From the NCBI GenBank assembly GCA_021814145.1, contig JAKAIY010000013.1, positions 1-41,845 of the forward strand: a stretch of 41,845 nucleotides of DNA, read 5' to 3'. Position numbers and translations under genes: made by a program. Under the pieces are notes generated by a model. That model ran no database searches, was not told the origin of the DNA, and was given only the letters and a program-made list of their open reading frames with translations. Positions 8,789 to 18,016 of the stretch are shown here, in pieces (position 1 is the first letter of the stretch; every line of letters starts with the position of its first letter). The DNA is from Chloroflexota bacterium. GTDB taxonomy: Bacteria > Chloroflexota > Ktedonobacteria > Ktedonobacterales > JADMIN01.

Positions 8789-9001
8789 CTACGCCTCGCT
8801 TATGCTCACGACGGCGTGCTTGTAAATGAGCACGAGGCGCCCGTTATCAGGCCGGATGAGCAGGCTATCATCATAGACCTCCTCGAGAGTCCCCGCATAC
8901 CGTTCAGGCTGAAGCGGGGGCTGTGGAGCGGATGTCTCGATAATTACCCGCTTGCCGAGCGACTCCTCCAGAAAGTCGAACTTGATTCTCTCTTCCTCCA
9001 T
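8789..9001 (-). CDS. Small Sm-fold (Hfq-like) protein
   Basis: 70 aa MEEERIKFDFLEESLGKRVIIETSAPQPPLQPERYAGTLEEVYDDSLLIRPDNGRLVLIYKHAVVSISEA; G-x-L-E-E-V-(Y/F)-D-(D/Q) and I-YKHAV-SI resemble the Hfq Sm1/Sm2 motifs. Confidence 0.65.
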   Translation of the reverse strand: MEEERIKFDFLEESLGKRVIIETSAPQPPLQPERYAGTLEEVYDDSLLIRPDNGRLVLIYKHAVVSISEA

Positions 9002-9088
9002 GATGTGCCTCCCTTGCGTCTGGCAAACGCAGCATTCAGGCGTCTACGCGCGCTGGCCGAAAAGCCGCTTCCATAAGGCTTTTCTCAA

Positions 9089-10474
9089 TCAGGGCGCGCC
9101 ACGCTTTCTCGTCACCTGCCCGTACGGATCACTGGCGTCACGATGCGACGATGGCGCGCCAAGAGCGCGCCAGGCGTAGGCGCCACCCGCGATCGCGAGC
9201 AGCCCGGTCCCGGTAAAGACCGCATTCACCGGCCCGAAGCGAATGCCCAGAATCGTGGCGTGGAAGCCAGCCAGCACGGTGCTGACGAGCGAGCCAGCCA
9301 GCGCGACCGAGACGAACGCCGCGAGCCGCCCTACCGGGTTGACTACCGCCGTTACTCGTCCGACGAACTGGCGATCGGTCGCATCTATCGCCAGCGGACC
9401 AGCCGCGACCAGGATCGCGGTCGCCGCGACACCGAAGAAGAACGCCGCTACCAGCGCCAGCGGGTAGCTTGTCAGGTGCGACATGACGATGACGAAGGCG
9501 CCCGAGGTGACCAGCGCGATCCACAAAATGCGCTCGAGGCCGGCGCGTTTGCCCATGAAGGTCACGAGCAGACCGCCAAAAATCGCTCCGACGCCGAAGA
9601 CCGCGCCAAACCAGCCGTACATGCTGGGAGGCGCGTGGAGGTTTTCAGTGATGAAAAAATAGCCGAGGGCCTGTAAGGCCCCAAAGCCGAGCCAGGTCAG
9701 CGTCTCAGCGATGAGGATTGTTCGCAGCGTGGCATGCCCAAGCACGTAGCCGATTCCGTCAAGGAACTCATGCGTGAAATGGCCAGTCTCACCGGGCTTG
9801 AGACTGCGCGCCGCGGTCGGCGCGTGGACGGCGGCGGACGCGGCGAATGCGACGATGAACGAGAGCGCATTGAGCGCTATCGCCCAGGAGATGCCCGCGC
9901 CAAAGACCAGCGCCGCCGCGACTGGCGGTCCGATGACCACGGCCAGTCCCTGGATCGCCTGCGTCATCTCCTGCGCCTGATCTTCCTTGTCGCTGGGCGC
10001 GATGTCCTTGATCAACGCGAGCTGGGCGGGGATAAAAAACTGCGAACAGATCGTGATGAGGGCGACATCGGCATAGATGACGCCCAGCGCCCAGAATGCC
10101 GTCAGGCGCGAGCTCCCCACCAGCGGCAGCGACAGGCCGACCAGCGGCGGAACGAGCAGAATGGCGAAGAGCGCCTGGAGCGCCGTCGCGACCAGCATCG
10201 TACGGCGCTTGTCCCAGCGGTCCACGAAGACGCCCGCGATCGGGCCGGCGACAATCTGCGGCAGCGCCGCCGCGACGATGACGCCACTAATCGCCAGCGG
10301 CGCCCATGACTGGTTGTACGCCAGGGTCGTGGCGACCCAGAGAATGAGGGCGGTGTCCCAGGCGTAATCGCCAACGCTGGAGATAGCCTGCCCCCACCAG
10401 ACCAGCCCGAAATCGCGATTGATAAAGACCGTCCGCGTGAGACGGGCAAGCCGCAGGCGCAGAACACGCTCCAT
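9089..10474 (-). CDS. MFS transporter
   Basis: MERVLRLRLARLTRTVFINRDFGLVWWGQAISSVGDYAWDTALILWVATTLAYNQSW...GPIAGVFVDRWDKRRTMLVATALQA; multiple TM helices. Confidence 0.88.
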   Translation of the reverse strand: MERVLRLRLARLTRTVFINRDFGLVWWGQAISSVGDYAWDTALILWVATTLAYNQSWAPLAISGVIVAAALPQIVAGPIAGVFVDRWDKRRTMLVATALQALFAILLVPPLVGLSLPLVGSSRLTAFWALGVIYADVALITICSQFFIPAQLALIKDIAPSDKEDQAQEMTQAIQGLAVVIGPPVAAALVFGAGISWAIALNALSFIVAFAASAAVHAPTAARSLKPGETGHFTHEFLDGIGYVLGHATLRTILIAETLTWLGFGALQALGYFFITENLHAPPSMYGWFGAVFGVGAIFGGLLVTFMGKRAGLERILWIALVTSGAFVIVMSHLTSYPLALVAAFFFGVAATAILVAAGPLAIDATDRQFVGRVTAVVNPVGRLAAFVSVALAGSLVSTVLAGFHATILGIRFGPVNAVFTGTGLLAIAGGAYAWRALGAPSSHRDASDPYGQVTRKRGAP

Positions 10475-10873
10475 GCCCACAGCGGCGCCCACCGTGGCTC
10501 GCGCGCCCGGCGCCGCTGGCGTCTGGCGCGCTGCGCTTCTCCCCGCCCCAGCGCGAGCCCTTGGCGCGTGGATTGGCGCGCCCCCGGGGCGGAAGCCTGG
10601 TCGCGCATGACGGCGAAGCGCCGGGCGGGCCCTGCCTTTTGCGCTATCTGGCCGGAGCGTCACGCCAGGCGCAAGCGCCCGGAAATTATGGGGTTGCCGC
10701 GAAGGACGCGGCTTTCCGGCGAACGGTTTTGGTTGATGGGTATGTCTCGGTGGATTGGGCATGCCAATGGCGCGCTCCTCTCCTCTCCACTTCTACTGGC
10801 CACTCCGCCTGGGATAGCCATCAGGAATATGCGCAAGAGAGAGGCCGGACATGCTCCGAGGGGGCCAGCGCGC

Positions 10874-12343
10874 CTACTGGGCGTCAGCGACGGGCCTGGT
10901 TCCAGACGCCTCCACAGCGATCAACTCCCCGGTCGTGTCTGGCGCGGGCGCATGGGCATGCCGCTTCTCACGGACCTTCAGGACGAACACCGCGCCCAGG
11001 AGCAGAAAGAGTGTCGCCAGCCCGAAGACGGCGCGGTAGCCGAACGCGGTTTGCCCCATCAGCCCAGCCAGGAAGATGATCCCGCTGCCCAGCATGGGCG
11101 CCAGCACGGCGGGCAGTGTGGACGCCATGCTCCACAGCCCGAGATCCTTGCCCGCGTCGCGATGTGAGGGCAGGGCGTCCACCGCGAGCGCGAGGTCTAC
11201 GCTCATATACGCGCCGTAACCCAGGCCGAAGAGAATGCCGAGCGGCCAGAGCGGGATGCTCCCTGGCGCAACCACGAAGGCGAGCGCCGTCAGCGCCATA
11301 AAGCCGCCCGCGATGGAGACGATCGGGGCGCGGCGCCGCACACGGTCTGAAAGGACACCCACGACGAGCGTGCTGAGGACGGCGCCACCCAGCGCCAGCA
11401 CGGCATTGATCGCGGTCGCCTGCACGAAGTTAGCGACATGGGCGACCTGGGCGAAGTAATAGGCGATGTAGGTTGTGAAGAGCGCTAGTCCCAGCACGAC
11501 AAAAGCGCGCGTCAGGAAGACCCAGGTAAAGTTGGGGTGACGCCACGGCTCGATCCAGAGACTGGCGAAGCGCTGCCCCCAGCGCCCGTGGGTATTGTCC
11601 GCGACACGCGGCGCGCGGGGATGTGGCGTCTCGCGCACCAGGATGAGGGTCACGACGACTGCGATCACGATGAGAAGCGCGCCCACGATGTAGAAGATCG
11701 AGGCGCCACGCGTGATGTCTGACGCGAACGTGTGAAGCGCGCGGCCAGTCGCGCTGACCTGTGAGAGCAGCAGCGAGGCGACCGCGAGACTGCCGACGGT
11801 GCCCAGGATCGTCATCAGGCCCATGTAGCCCGAAGCCGCGCCACGCTGCGAGCTTGGCACGCGGTCAGGCACAAGGCCCTGGTACGCCGTGCTGCTCGTC
11901 GTATGGGCCACCACCACGAAGAACATGCCAAGGATGAAAAGGGAGATCTGATGGGTGAACGCCAGTAGCGACAGCCCCACCAGCATGACGATGGCGCCGC
12001 CGAGGATGTAGGGGTGTCGCTTCCCAAGCCGGGTTGACGTGCGGTCAGAGAGCGCGCCCACCACTGGCTGCACGATGACCGCTGTGACCGCGCCGAGCGC
12101 GGCCAGTCCGCCAAGGAAGAGCGCCTGCCACCCGTCACCAGTCGCGCCGGGCGAGACATAAAGCAGGATCTGTGCGGGAATGACAACAGGCAAAAGCGCG
12201 GCGAACACGAAGTTCAGCGCGAACCAGAGAATATTGAGGCTAAGTAATTCACGGCGTGTCAGCGGCGCAGGGTTTCGTTCAAACGCTTCACGGCCTTCCT
12301 GAATGGCGAGTGACGCTGGGGACTGGCTTGCCTGGGCGAGCAC
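10874..12343 (-). CDS. MFS transporter (SLC45/GPH-like sugar transporter type)
   Basis: 489 aa; VQPVVGALSDRTSTRLGKRHPYILGGAIVMLVGLSLLAF is an MFS signature; 12-TM pattern. Confidence 0.88.
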   Translation of the reverse strand: MLAQASQSPASLAIQEGREAFERNPAPLTRRELLSLNILWFALNFVFAALLPVVIPAQILLYVSPGATGDGWQALFLGGLAALGAVTAVIVQPVVGALSDRTSTRLGKRHPYILGGAIVMLVGLSLLAFTHQISLFILGMFFVVVAHTTSSTAYQGLVPDRVPSSQRGAASGYMGLMTILGTVGSLAVASLLLSQVSATGRALHTFASDITRGASIFYIVGALLIVIAVVVTLILVRETPHPRAPRVADNTHGRWGQRFASLWIEPWRHPNFTWVFLTRAFVVLGLALFTTYIAYYFAQVAHVANFVQATAINAVLALGGAVLSTLVVGVLSDRVRRRAPIVSIAGGFMALTALAFVVAPGSIPLWPLGILFGLGYGAYMSVDLALAVDALPSHRDAGKDLGLWSMASTLPAVLAPMLGSGIIFLAGLMGQTAFGYRAVFGLATLFLLLGAVFVLKVREKRHAHAPAPDTTGELIAVEASGTRPVADAQ

Positions 12344-12361
12344 GTGGCGCTACCTCCGCAT

Positions 12362-12399
12362 GGAATCGCGTGGAATCGTTGTGGAATCGCTGGGAATCG
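12362..12399 (-). repeat. Four GGAATCG iterons at 10-11 bp spacing
   Basis: GGAATCG begins at 12362, 12372, 12383 and 12393, 19-56 bp upstream of the MFS start at 12343. Confidence 0.85.
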
Positions 12400-12574
12400 T
12401 TAAAGTGCGGAGTCGCGACAAAAGCTGGCGAGTGTATGTGCGTCCGGTTTCCTTATTCCAACCCCAGATCCGCTCTACCTTCGCACATCGCGCGATTCGT
12501 TGTCAAAGCAAGTGGCCGCGGGAAAGCGCCGCTCTCGCGCGTGTTTGCGGGGGAATTATGGGAATAATCACCGC

Positions 12575-13540
12575 TCAGCCTTGTTGGCCAGGCGCAGCGC
12601 CGGCCGCCCGCTCATACCAGCGGAGATCACGGTAGTCCGTGGGCTCGCCGAGCGGTGTGGCGGGGGTCCCGTAACGCGCGCGCAGCGCGATCACCTGGGC
12701 GAGTCCCGCGTCGTCGAGGATGGCCCGCTCGCCATAGCCATCACGAGGGTGGGTGAAGGCGTCATACGCGCGGGCCGGCGCGACGCCCGCCAGGCCGAGC
12801 GCCGACTCCTCCGCGAGGAGCGCCTCGACGGCGGGCCGCGCCGCGGGAGTGCAGATCCAGCGCAACGCTCGTAGCCACGCGCCAATATAGCGCGTGACGA
12901 GATCGCCGTGCGCGGCGATCCACGGCTCAGTGGCCGCGAGCGCCTGCGAGGCGTAGGCGGGGTAGACTGTGATGGAGCTGGCGAGGCGCTGGCAGCCCGC
13001 CTCTTCAACCAGCAGGTCGAACGGAGTGTAGAGGATCGTCACCGCGAACTCGCCCGCGAGCAGCCCCTGCGCGCGCTTGCTGGTGCCACCGGCGGTGGTG
13101 AAGCGATAATCGCGTCCCAGCTCCAGCCCGGCGCGAGCGAGCAGGTCGCGCAGGACGAGCGCGAAGCCCGAGGTTGGGTTGTCCACGCCAGCGTCCTGTC
13201 CGCGCAGCGCCGCCATCTCGGTGACGCCCCGGCGGGCGTAGACACTGAGCGGGCCGTTGCTGCCACCCATCAGCATCACGACACGCGGCGCGCTGGAGGG
13301 ATCGAGTCCAAACCCTGCCGGATTGGTGTCAAAGTTCACCACATTATCCGGCGCGGTATGAATGAGATCGTACACGCCGGTGGCCAGCGCGGAGAGTTGT
13401 TGGGCGGAGCTGTTGGTGAAGGACAGCGTGACGTCGAGGCTGGCCTCATCGAAGTAGCCCAGCCGCCGCGCCGCGACCAGCGGCAGGTTCTGCAAGCCCT
13501 GAAAGGTGCATACGCGCAACGCCGCGCGATCCTCTCCCAT
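12575..13540 (-). CDS. ABC-type nitrate/sulfonate/taurine (SsuA/THI5-like) substrate-binding-like protein, no visible signal peptide
   Basis: LRVCTFQGLQNLPLVAARRLGYFDEASLDVTLSFTNSSAQQLSALATGVYDLIHTAPDNVV...; periplasmic-binding type II pattern. Confidence 0.8.
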   Translation of the reverse strand: MGEDRAALRVCTFQGLQNLPLVAARRLGYFDEASLDVTLSFTNSSAQQLSALATGVYDLIHTAPDNVVNFDTNPAGFGLDPSSAPRVVMLMGGSNGPLSVYARRGVTEMAALRGQDAGVDNPTSGFALVLRDLLARAGLELGRDYRFTTAGGTSKRAQGLLAGEFAVTILYTPFDLLVEEAGCQRLASSITVYPAYASQALAATEPWIAAHGDLVTRYIGAWLRALRWICTPAARPAVEALLAEESALGLAGVAPARAYDAFTHPRDGYGERAILDDAGLAQVIALRARYGTPATPLGEPTDYRDLRWYERAAGAAPGQQG

Positions 13541-13560
13541 TTTCCGTTCTCCGTGAATGG

Positions 13561-14505
13561 CTACATAGCGCCCTGGGCTTCCTGACTGGCTGGCTTCACT
13601 CCATCGCCAGCCAGCGCGGCCACCTCCGCTTTCACGCCTGCCATCCTGGCGAGGACCTGGAAGGTGATGTAGAAGTCGTGCTCCGCGAGGCCCATAGCGC
13701 GCGCCGCCGTCAGGTATTCATTGCTGAGCGCGGTGACTGGCATCGGCGTTTCGAGCTGGCGTCCCATCTCCAGAGCGAGCAACACGTCCTTCTGCATCAT
13801 CGTGACGTTGAACCAGACCTCATCAGGCGCCTCGATGATGAACGGCGCGCGGTACTTGAGCGAGGGCGAGGCGATCACGCTGTCGAGCAGCGCGCGCATG
13901 GCGACCTCACGTGGAATGCCGCCTTTTTCCGCCAGTAGCAGGCCCTCGCAGAACCCCATCATCTGCACTTGCAGGTTGAGGTTGATGGCGACTTTCATCA
14001 GAACGGCCTGCCCGTTCTCACCGACGTAGTTCACGACCGGCGCGATAGCGTTCAGCACGGGTAGCGCGCTCTCGAAGACCGCCTTCTCGCCGCCAATCAT
14101 CATCGAGAGCTTGCCCTGCTCCAGCGTGACGACACTGCCGGAGACGGGCGCGTCGAGCATGCGCGCGCCACGCGCCGCGACCTGTTCAGCCGCCTTGCGC
14201 GACGCCGCCGGGCTGACGGTGCTCATATCCACGTAGACCTTGCCTGGGCCGAGCGCGCTGAGAATGCCGTCGGGTCCTTCGAAGACGGCCAGCAAAGCGG
14301 CGGTATTGCTGACCATCGAGAACGTGATATCAGAGGCCTCCGTGACCGCGCGTGGACTGTCAGCCAGTCGCATCCCGGCGTCAACCAGCCATTGCGCTTT
14401 CCCGGCTGTCCGGTTGTAGCCGGTCACCTGGTAGCCCGCGTCCAGTAGGCGCTTGGCGACACGTCCACCCATGGCGCCGAGTCCGACGAAGCCAATAGTC
14501 GTCAT
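13561..14505 (-). CDS. NAD(P)-dependent 3-hydroxyisobutyrate dehydrogenase-like protein
   Basis: MTTIGFVGLGAMGGRVAKRLLDAGYQVTGYNRTAGKAQWL...DAPVSGSVVTLEQGKLSMMIGGE; beta-hydroxyacid dehydrogenase signature. Confidence 0.92.
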   Translation of the reverse strand: MTTIGFVGLGAMGGRVAKRLLDAGYQVTGYNRTAGKAQWLVDAGMRLADSPRAVTEASDITFSMVSNTAALLAVFEGPDGILSALGPGKVYVDMSTVSPAASRKAAEQVAARGARMLDAPVSGSVVTLEQGKLSMMIGGEKAVFESALPVLNAIAPVVNYVGENGQAVLMKVAINLNLQVQMMGFCEGLLLAEKGGIPREVAMRALLDSVIASPSLKYRAPFIIEAPDEVWFNVTMMQKDVLLALEMGRQLETPMPVTALSNEYLTAARAMGLAEHDFYITFQVLARMAGVKAEVAALAGDGVKPASQEAQGAM

Positions 14506-14737
14506 GCCTTTCCCCCCAGATTCAAACGGGCCAGCCGCCGCCTGTCGTTGCGCGGACGCGCCTACGCCAGACGTGGCCCCCTCACCCGATATGGCGGCGC
14601 CCTGGCCCGCGCTGGATTGAGCGCGCTGTCTACCGGACCACAGCCGCGAGAACCATGTCACGCCTCGCTCCCCCTTTCGCATCACGCCCGGCGCGCCCAG
14701 GCGCTCACCGCCGGAAGCGCGCCCATGCCATTGTGTG

Positions 14738-15826
14738 TCATCGTGTTTTCCCCCCGCTCGCTGAGGCCGCGACGCTTCCGCCGGCATGGCGCCGTGGCCT
14801 CAGCGCGCCTCGTCGCGCGAGCGGAGGGCCGGAGGTCTCACGCGCGACCAGCGTGACAGGTAGCAATAGTGGGCTCTCCGGCCAGACGTCATCGAGAATC
14901 ATGGCGAGCAGGCGCTCGACGGCGTGGGCTCCCATAGCGCGGTCTGGAACCTGTATCGTGGTGAGCCGTGGTGTGATGTAGGTCGCATGGAACATATCAT
15001 TGAAGCCCACCATTGAGATGTCATCCGGAGCCCGCAGGCCCGCGTCGGAGAGCGCGTGCAGCGCGCCCAGGGCGGCAAGATCATTGACGGCGAAGACGGC
15101 GGTTGGCGGGTCATTCAGGTCGAGCAGCGCGCGCATGGCGTCGTACCCGCCCTGTTCGCGGAAGTCGCCAGTAACCAGCAGGGCGGGATCAACTGGCGCG
15201 CCGTAGCTCTGGAGCGTATCAAGGTAGCCCTGGCGTCGCAGGTAAGCGGTGGAGATCTCGTCGGAACCGGCGATATGCGCGATGCGGCGGTGGCCAAGGC
15301 CGAGCAGATGCCCGACTGCCGCGCAGGCGCCCGCGTAGTCGTCGGGGACGACAGTGTTGGGCGTGATCGGACTCGTATGGCGGTTGACGAGCACAAACGG
15401 CATGCGCTCGGCGGCGAGCCGCTCGATGGCGGGATCGTTGCGCCGGGCGGTGGCCAGCAGCAGCCCGTCTACCTGACGCTCGCGCAGCATGGCCAGGCCG
15501 TTCGCCTCACGCGCGGGCAAGTCATCGGTATTCGCGAGGATAATGCTGTAGTCGCGCGCGGCGGCGGCATCCTCCATGCCCCTCAGGACGCTGCCAAAGA
15601 ATGGGTTTGATATGTCAGGGATCAGGGTCCCCAGGACGGCGCTGCGCTTGGTGCGCAGCGAGCGCGCCACGCTGTTCGGGCGGTACTGGTGCTCACGGGC
15701 CAGGGTCATGATACGCGCGCGCAGCTCTTCGCTGACACGCTGTCGCGGGTCATTCTGGAGCACGCGCGCGACGGTCGAAGGGTGCACACCAGCGAGCTGG
15801 CTCAACTCCTTCAGCGTGATAGGCAT
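14738..15826 (-). CDS. LacI family transcriptional regulator
   Basis: MPITLKELSQLAGVHPSTVARVLQNDPRQRVSEELRARIMTLAREHQYRPNSVARSLRTKRS..., HTH plus periplasmic-binding-like domain. Confidence 0.95.
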   Translation of the reverse strand: MPITLKELSQLAGVHPSTVARVLQNDPRQRVSEELRARIMTLAREHQYRPNSVARSLRTKRSAVLGTLIPDISNPFFGSVLRGMEDAAAARDYSIILANTDDLPAREANGLAMLRERQVDGLLLATARRNDPAIERLAAERMPFVLVNRHTSPITPNTVVPDDYAGACAAVGHLLGLGHRRIAHIAGSDEISTAYLRRQGYLDTLQSYGAPVDPALLVTGDFREQGGYDAMRALLDLNDPPTAVFAVNDLAALGALHALSDAGLRAPDDISMVGFNDMFHATYITPRLTTIQVPDRAMGAHAVERLLAMILDDVWPESPLLLPVTLVARETSGPPLARRGALRPRRHAGGSVAASASGGKTR

Positions 15827-15871
15827 CGGCGCCTCAATCTAGGCCGTGGAGGAAGACCATGTTCCTGTGAA

Positions 15872-15915
15872 CAAACGATTGCCTAGACTGTACCATCACA
15901 CGCTTTGCCTGTCAA
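15872..15915 (-). promoter_or_regulatory. lacI-type promoter (TTGACA-N17-TACAGT) with CAATCGTTTG operator-like palindrome at the predicted +1
   Basis: Minus strand: TTGACA GGCAAAGCGTGTGATGG TACAGT ctagg CAATCGTTTG. Confidence 0.7.
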
Positions 15916-16118
15916 CTGGCGCTGGACCCGATTTCAAGGCCGGCGCATGGTCGCCAGCCGGGCGGCGGATGCGCGACAGGGACTCTCAGCCCGCGAAGAG
16001 CGCCTCAGCGAGCGGGAATACGCGGGGCAGAAGCCGGCGAATAGGCGCGAAGACGCCATGAGCTACCAGCCAGCGCCCCGGCGCTCATCCATGTGTGAAC
16101 CCGGGACGCGCGGGCGGG

Positions 16119-16748
16119 CTAGCGGCGGCTGTAGCCGGCGCGCGTGGGAGGGCTGTCGGGGGCGCTGAAGATGCGGATGAAGGTCAGCAGGCCCACGGAG
16201 ATCGCGGAAGCGACATAGACGAAGATCATCCACGGCTGGCTGGAGTCGCTGCCGGCCAGGACGCCATGCAGGGTGACGCCAGCGAAGACCGCGAAGCTCA
16301 GGTAGTGGATCAGCCGCCACTTCGCGTGTCCCAGTCGCCGCCGCAGCCAGGAGCTGACCAGCACTGCGGCCATGCCGTACATCGTCACGACGCCCACGCC
16401 AACGGCGAACGGGCGGTATGGCTCGGCGACCGGAATGAGCAGGTTGGTGACTGAGAATGGGATCAGCGCGTCGAGGAGGAGCGAGATGAGATGCAGGCCG
16501 ATCAGTCCCGCTGTCAGCAGCGCGAGGAACTGGTGCGTCTCATCCAGCCACCAGGCGACACGTCCGCCATTCAGCCGGGTCATCGAGCGCGCGAGGCCGA
16601 GAATGACCAGCAAGGTGAGCGTGATGTAGGATGACGAAGCCGCCGCGCGCGTGACATACCACATGAACGGGTTGACGGTAGTGGCGCTGATTGCCGCGAG
16701 CGGCAGCGCGCCCAGGAGGCGTATCAGCCCCAATGTGATGGTATCCAT
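16119..16748 (-). CDS. Ferric reductase-like transmembrane protein
   Basis: MDTITLGLIRLLGALPLAAISATTVNPFMWYVTRAAASSSYITLTLLVILGLARS...QFLALLTAGLIGLHLISLLLDALIPF...AKWRLIHYLSFAVFAGVTLHGVLAGSDS; multiple TM with candidate heme-ligand His. Confidence 0.8.
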   Translation of the reverse strand: MDTITLGLIRLLGALPLAAISATTVNPFMWYVTRAAASSSYITLTLLVILGLARSMTRLNGGRVAWWLDETHQFLALLTAGLIGLHLISLLLDALIPFSVTNLLIPVAEPYRPFAVGVGVVTMYGMAAVLVSSWLRRRLGHAKWRLIHYLSFAVFAGVTLHGVLAGSDSSQPWMIFVYVASAISVGLLTFIRIFSAPDSPPTRAGYSRR

Positions 16749-16761
16749 AGCTGAACGCCTC

Positions 16762-18015
16762 TTATTCTTCTTCCTGGTTGGGGAGTGGAGGGAGGGCTTC
16801 CACTCCAGCGGGTGAGACAAGGACGGGGACGCGCGCGTCCGCTGTGCCCCAGGTGGCGAGCCACACCCGCGCGTTGGCGGAGAGCTCTATCGCGCCGTCG
16901 CTGAACGTGACGATCAGCGCCACGCCCGCGTCCAGGTCGTCATCGGGGCCAATCGCGCCGTAACGCTCCCACGCGGCCTCCACGGCGCGCGCCGCCTGCG
17001 GGTAGCCGCGCAGCAAGGCCAGCTTGGCGGCCACTTCGGCGCGCTCGGCGGTCGGAGCCAGCGCGGTGACCATGGCGATCACGCGGCTGGGGCGCCCATC
17101 CGGCGCGCTGGCGGCGCCCACATCCGCGCCGGTCCAGATGGGCAGTGGTAGGCCGGTGCGTGGATCGAGCAGGTGGTGGCGGATCGCGCCGCCGTCACGC
17201 CACCAGCGCCGCGCGGCGCCTGACGTGGCCAGCGCGCCCCGGCTCAGGCGGATAGTCGCGGCCCATTCCGGCGCGCCAGGCTCCGGCGCGCCCGCCTCGG
17301 CGCGTGGCGAGCGCATGCCAACCGACCACGCCTCATGCGCCTGAGGCCCGCCGCTGGCGCGCAGGTCGCCGCCCACGTTGACCAGCGCGCCGGGGAATGG
17401 CTCGCAGCAGGTGGTGAAGGCGAGGTCAGCCGCCCAGCCCTTGGCGATGCCGCCGAGGTCGAGCCGCGCGCCTTCCGGCAGGCGGATGCGCAGGCCGTCG
17501 GGGTCGAGCTCCACCGCGCGCCACGCCTGGGCTGGTGGCGTCCAGGCCGGGCGGGGTCGCGCCGCTTCGGTCGGGCCGCCACGCGCTATCTGAGCGCCGC
17601 CATCTATGTCAGTCGCGATGTCGCGCCGCGCGATCAGCGCGAAATCGCGGTCGTAGCCTAGCGCCTCCAACTGGGGCAGCAGGGTGGGATCGAACAGGCC
17701 GTCGCTGGCGCTCGCTGCGTGGATGGCGGCCTCGACCGCGCCATACAGGACAGGCGAGGCCTCAAACCACGCGCCGCCAGAGCGGTTGAGCTGGCTCAGC
17801 TCGCTTTCAGGACGGAAGCGCGAGAGCCGCGCGTCTACCTCATCGAACCAGGTCATGCAGGCGTCAGCGGCTTCGTTCGCCTCGTCCACCTGATCGGGAT
17901 ACGCCGCGATCAGCACGCTGACATCGGTCGCCATCGGGCGGCCTGAGCGCGACACGACGATGCGCCGCTCCTCCGTGTCCGCCGCGTCTCTCGTGTTGTT
18001 TCCATTCGTGGCCAT
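16762..18015 (-). CDS. apbE: FAD:protein FMN transferase (ApbE family)
   Basis: MATDVSVLIAAYPDQVDEANEAADACMTWFDEVDARLSRFRPESELSQLN...DGLFDPTLLPQLEALGYDRDF...LDLGGIAKGWAADLA...LVNVGGDLRASGG...HHLLDPRTGLP. Confidence 0.93.
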   Translation of the reverse strand: MATNGNNTRDAADTEERRIVVSRSGRPMATDVSVLIAAYPDQVDEANEAADACMTWFDEVDARLSRFRPESELSQLNRSGGAWFEASPVLYGAVEAAIHAASASDGLFDPTLLPQLEALGYDRDFALIARRDIATDIDGGAQIARGGPTEAARPRPAWTPPAQAWRAVELDPDGLRIRLPEGARLDLGGIAKGWAADLAFTTCCEPFPGALVNVGGDLRASGGPQAHEAWSVGMRSPRAEAGAPEPGAPEWAATIRLSRGALATSGAARRWWRDGGAIRHHLLDPRTGLPLPIWTGADVGAASAPDGRPSRVIAMVTALAPTAERAEVAAKLALLRGYPQAARAVEAAWERYGAIGPDDDLDAGVALIVTFSDGAIELSANARVWLATWGTADARVPVLVSPAGVEALPPLPNQEEE

Positions 18016-18016
18016 C

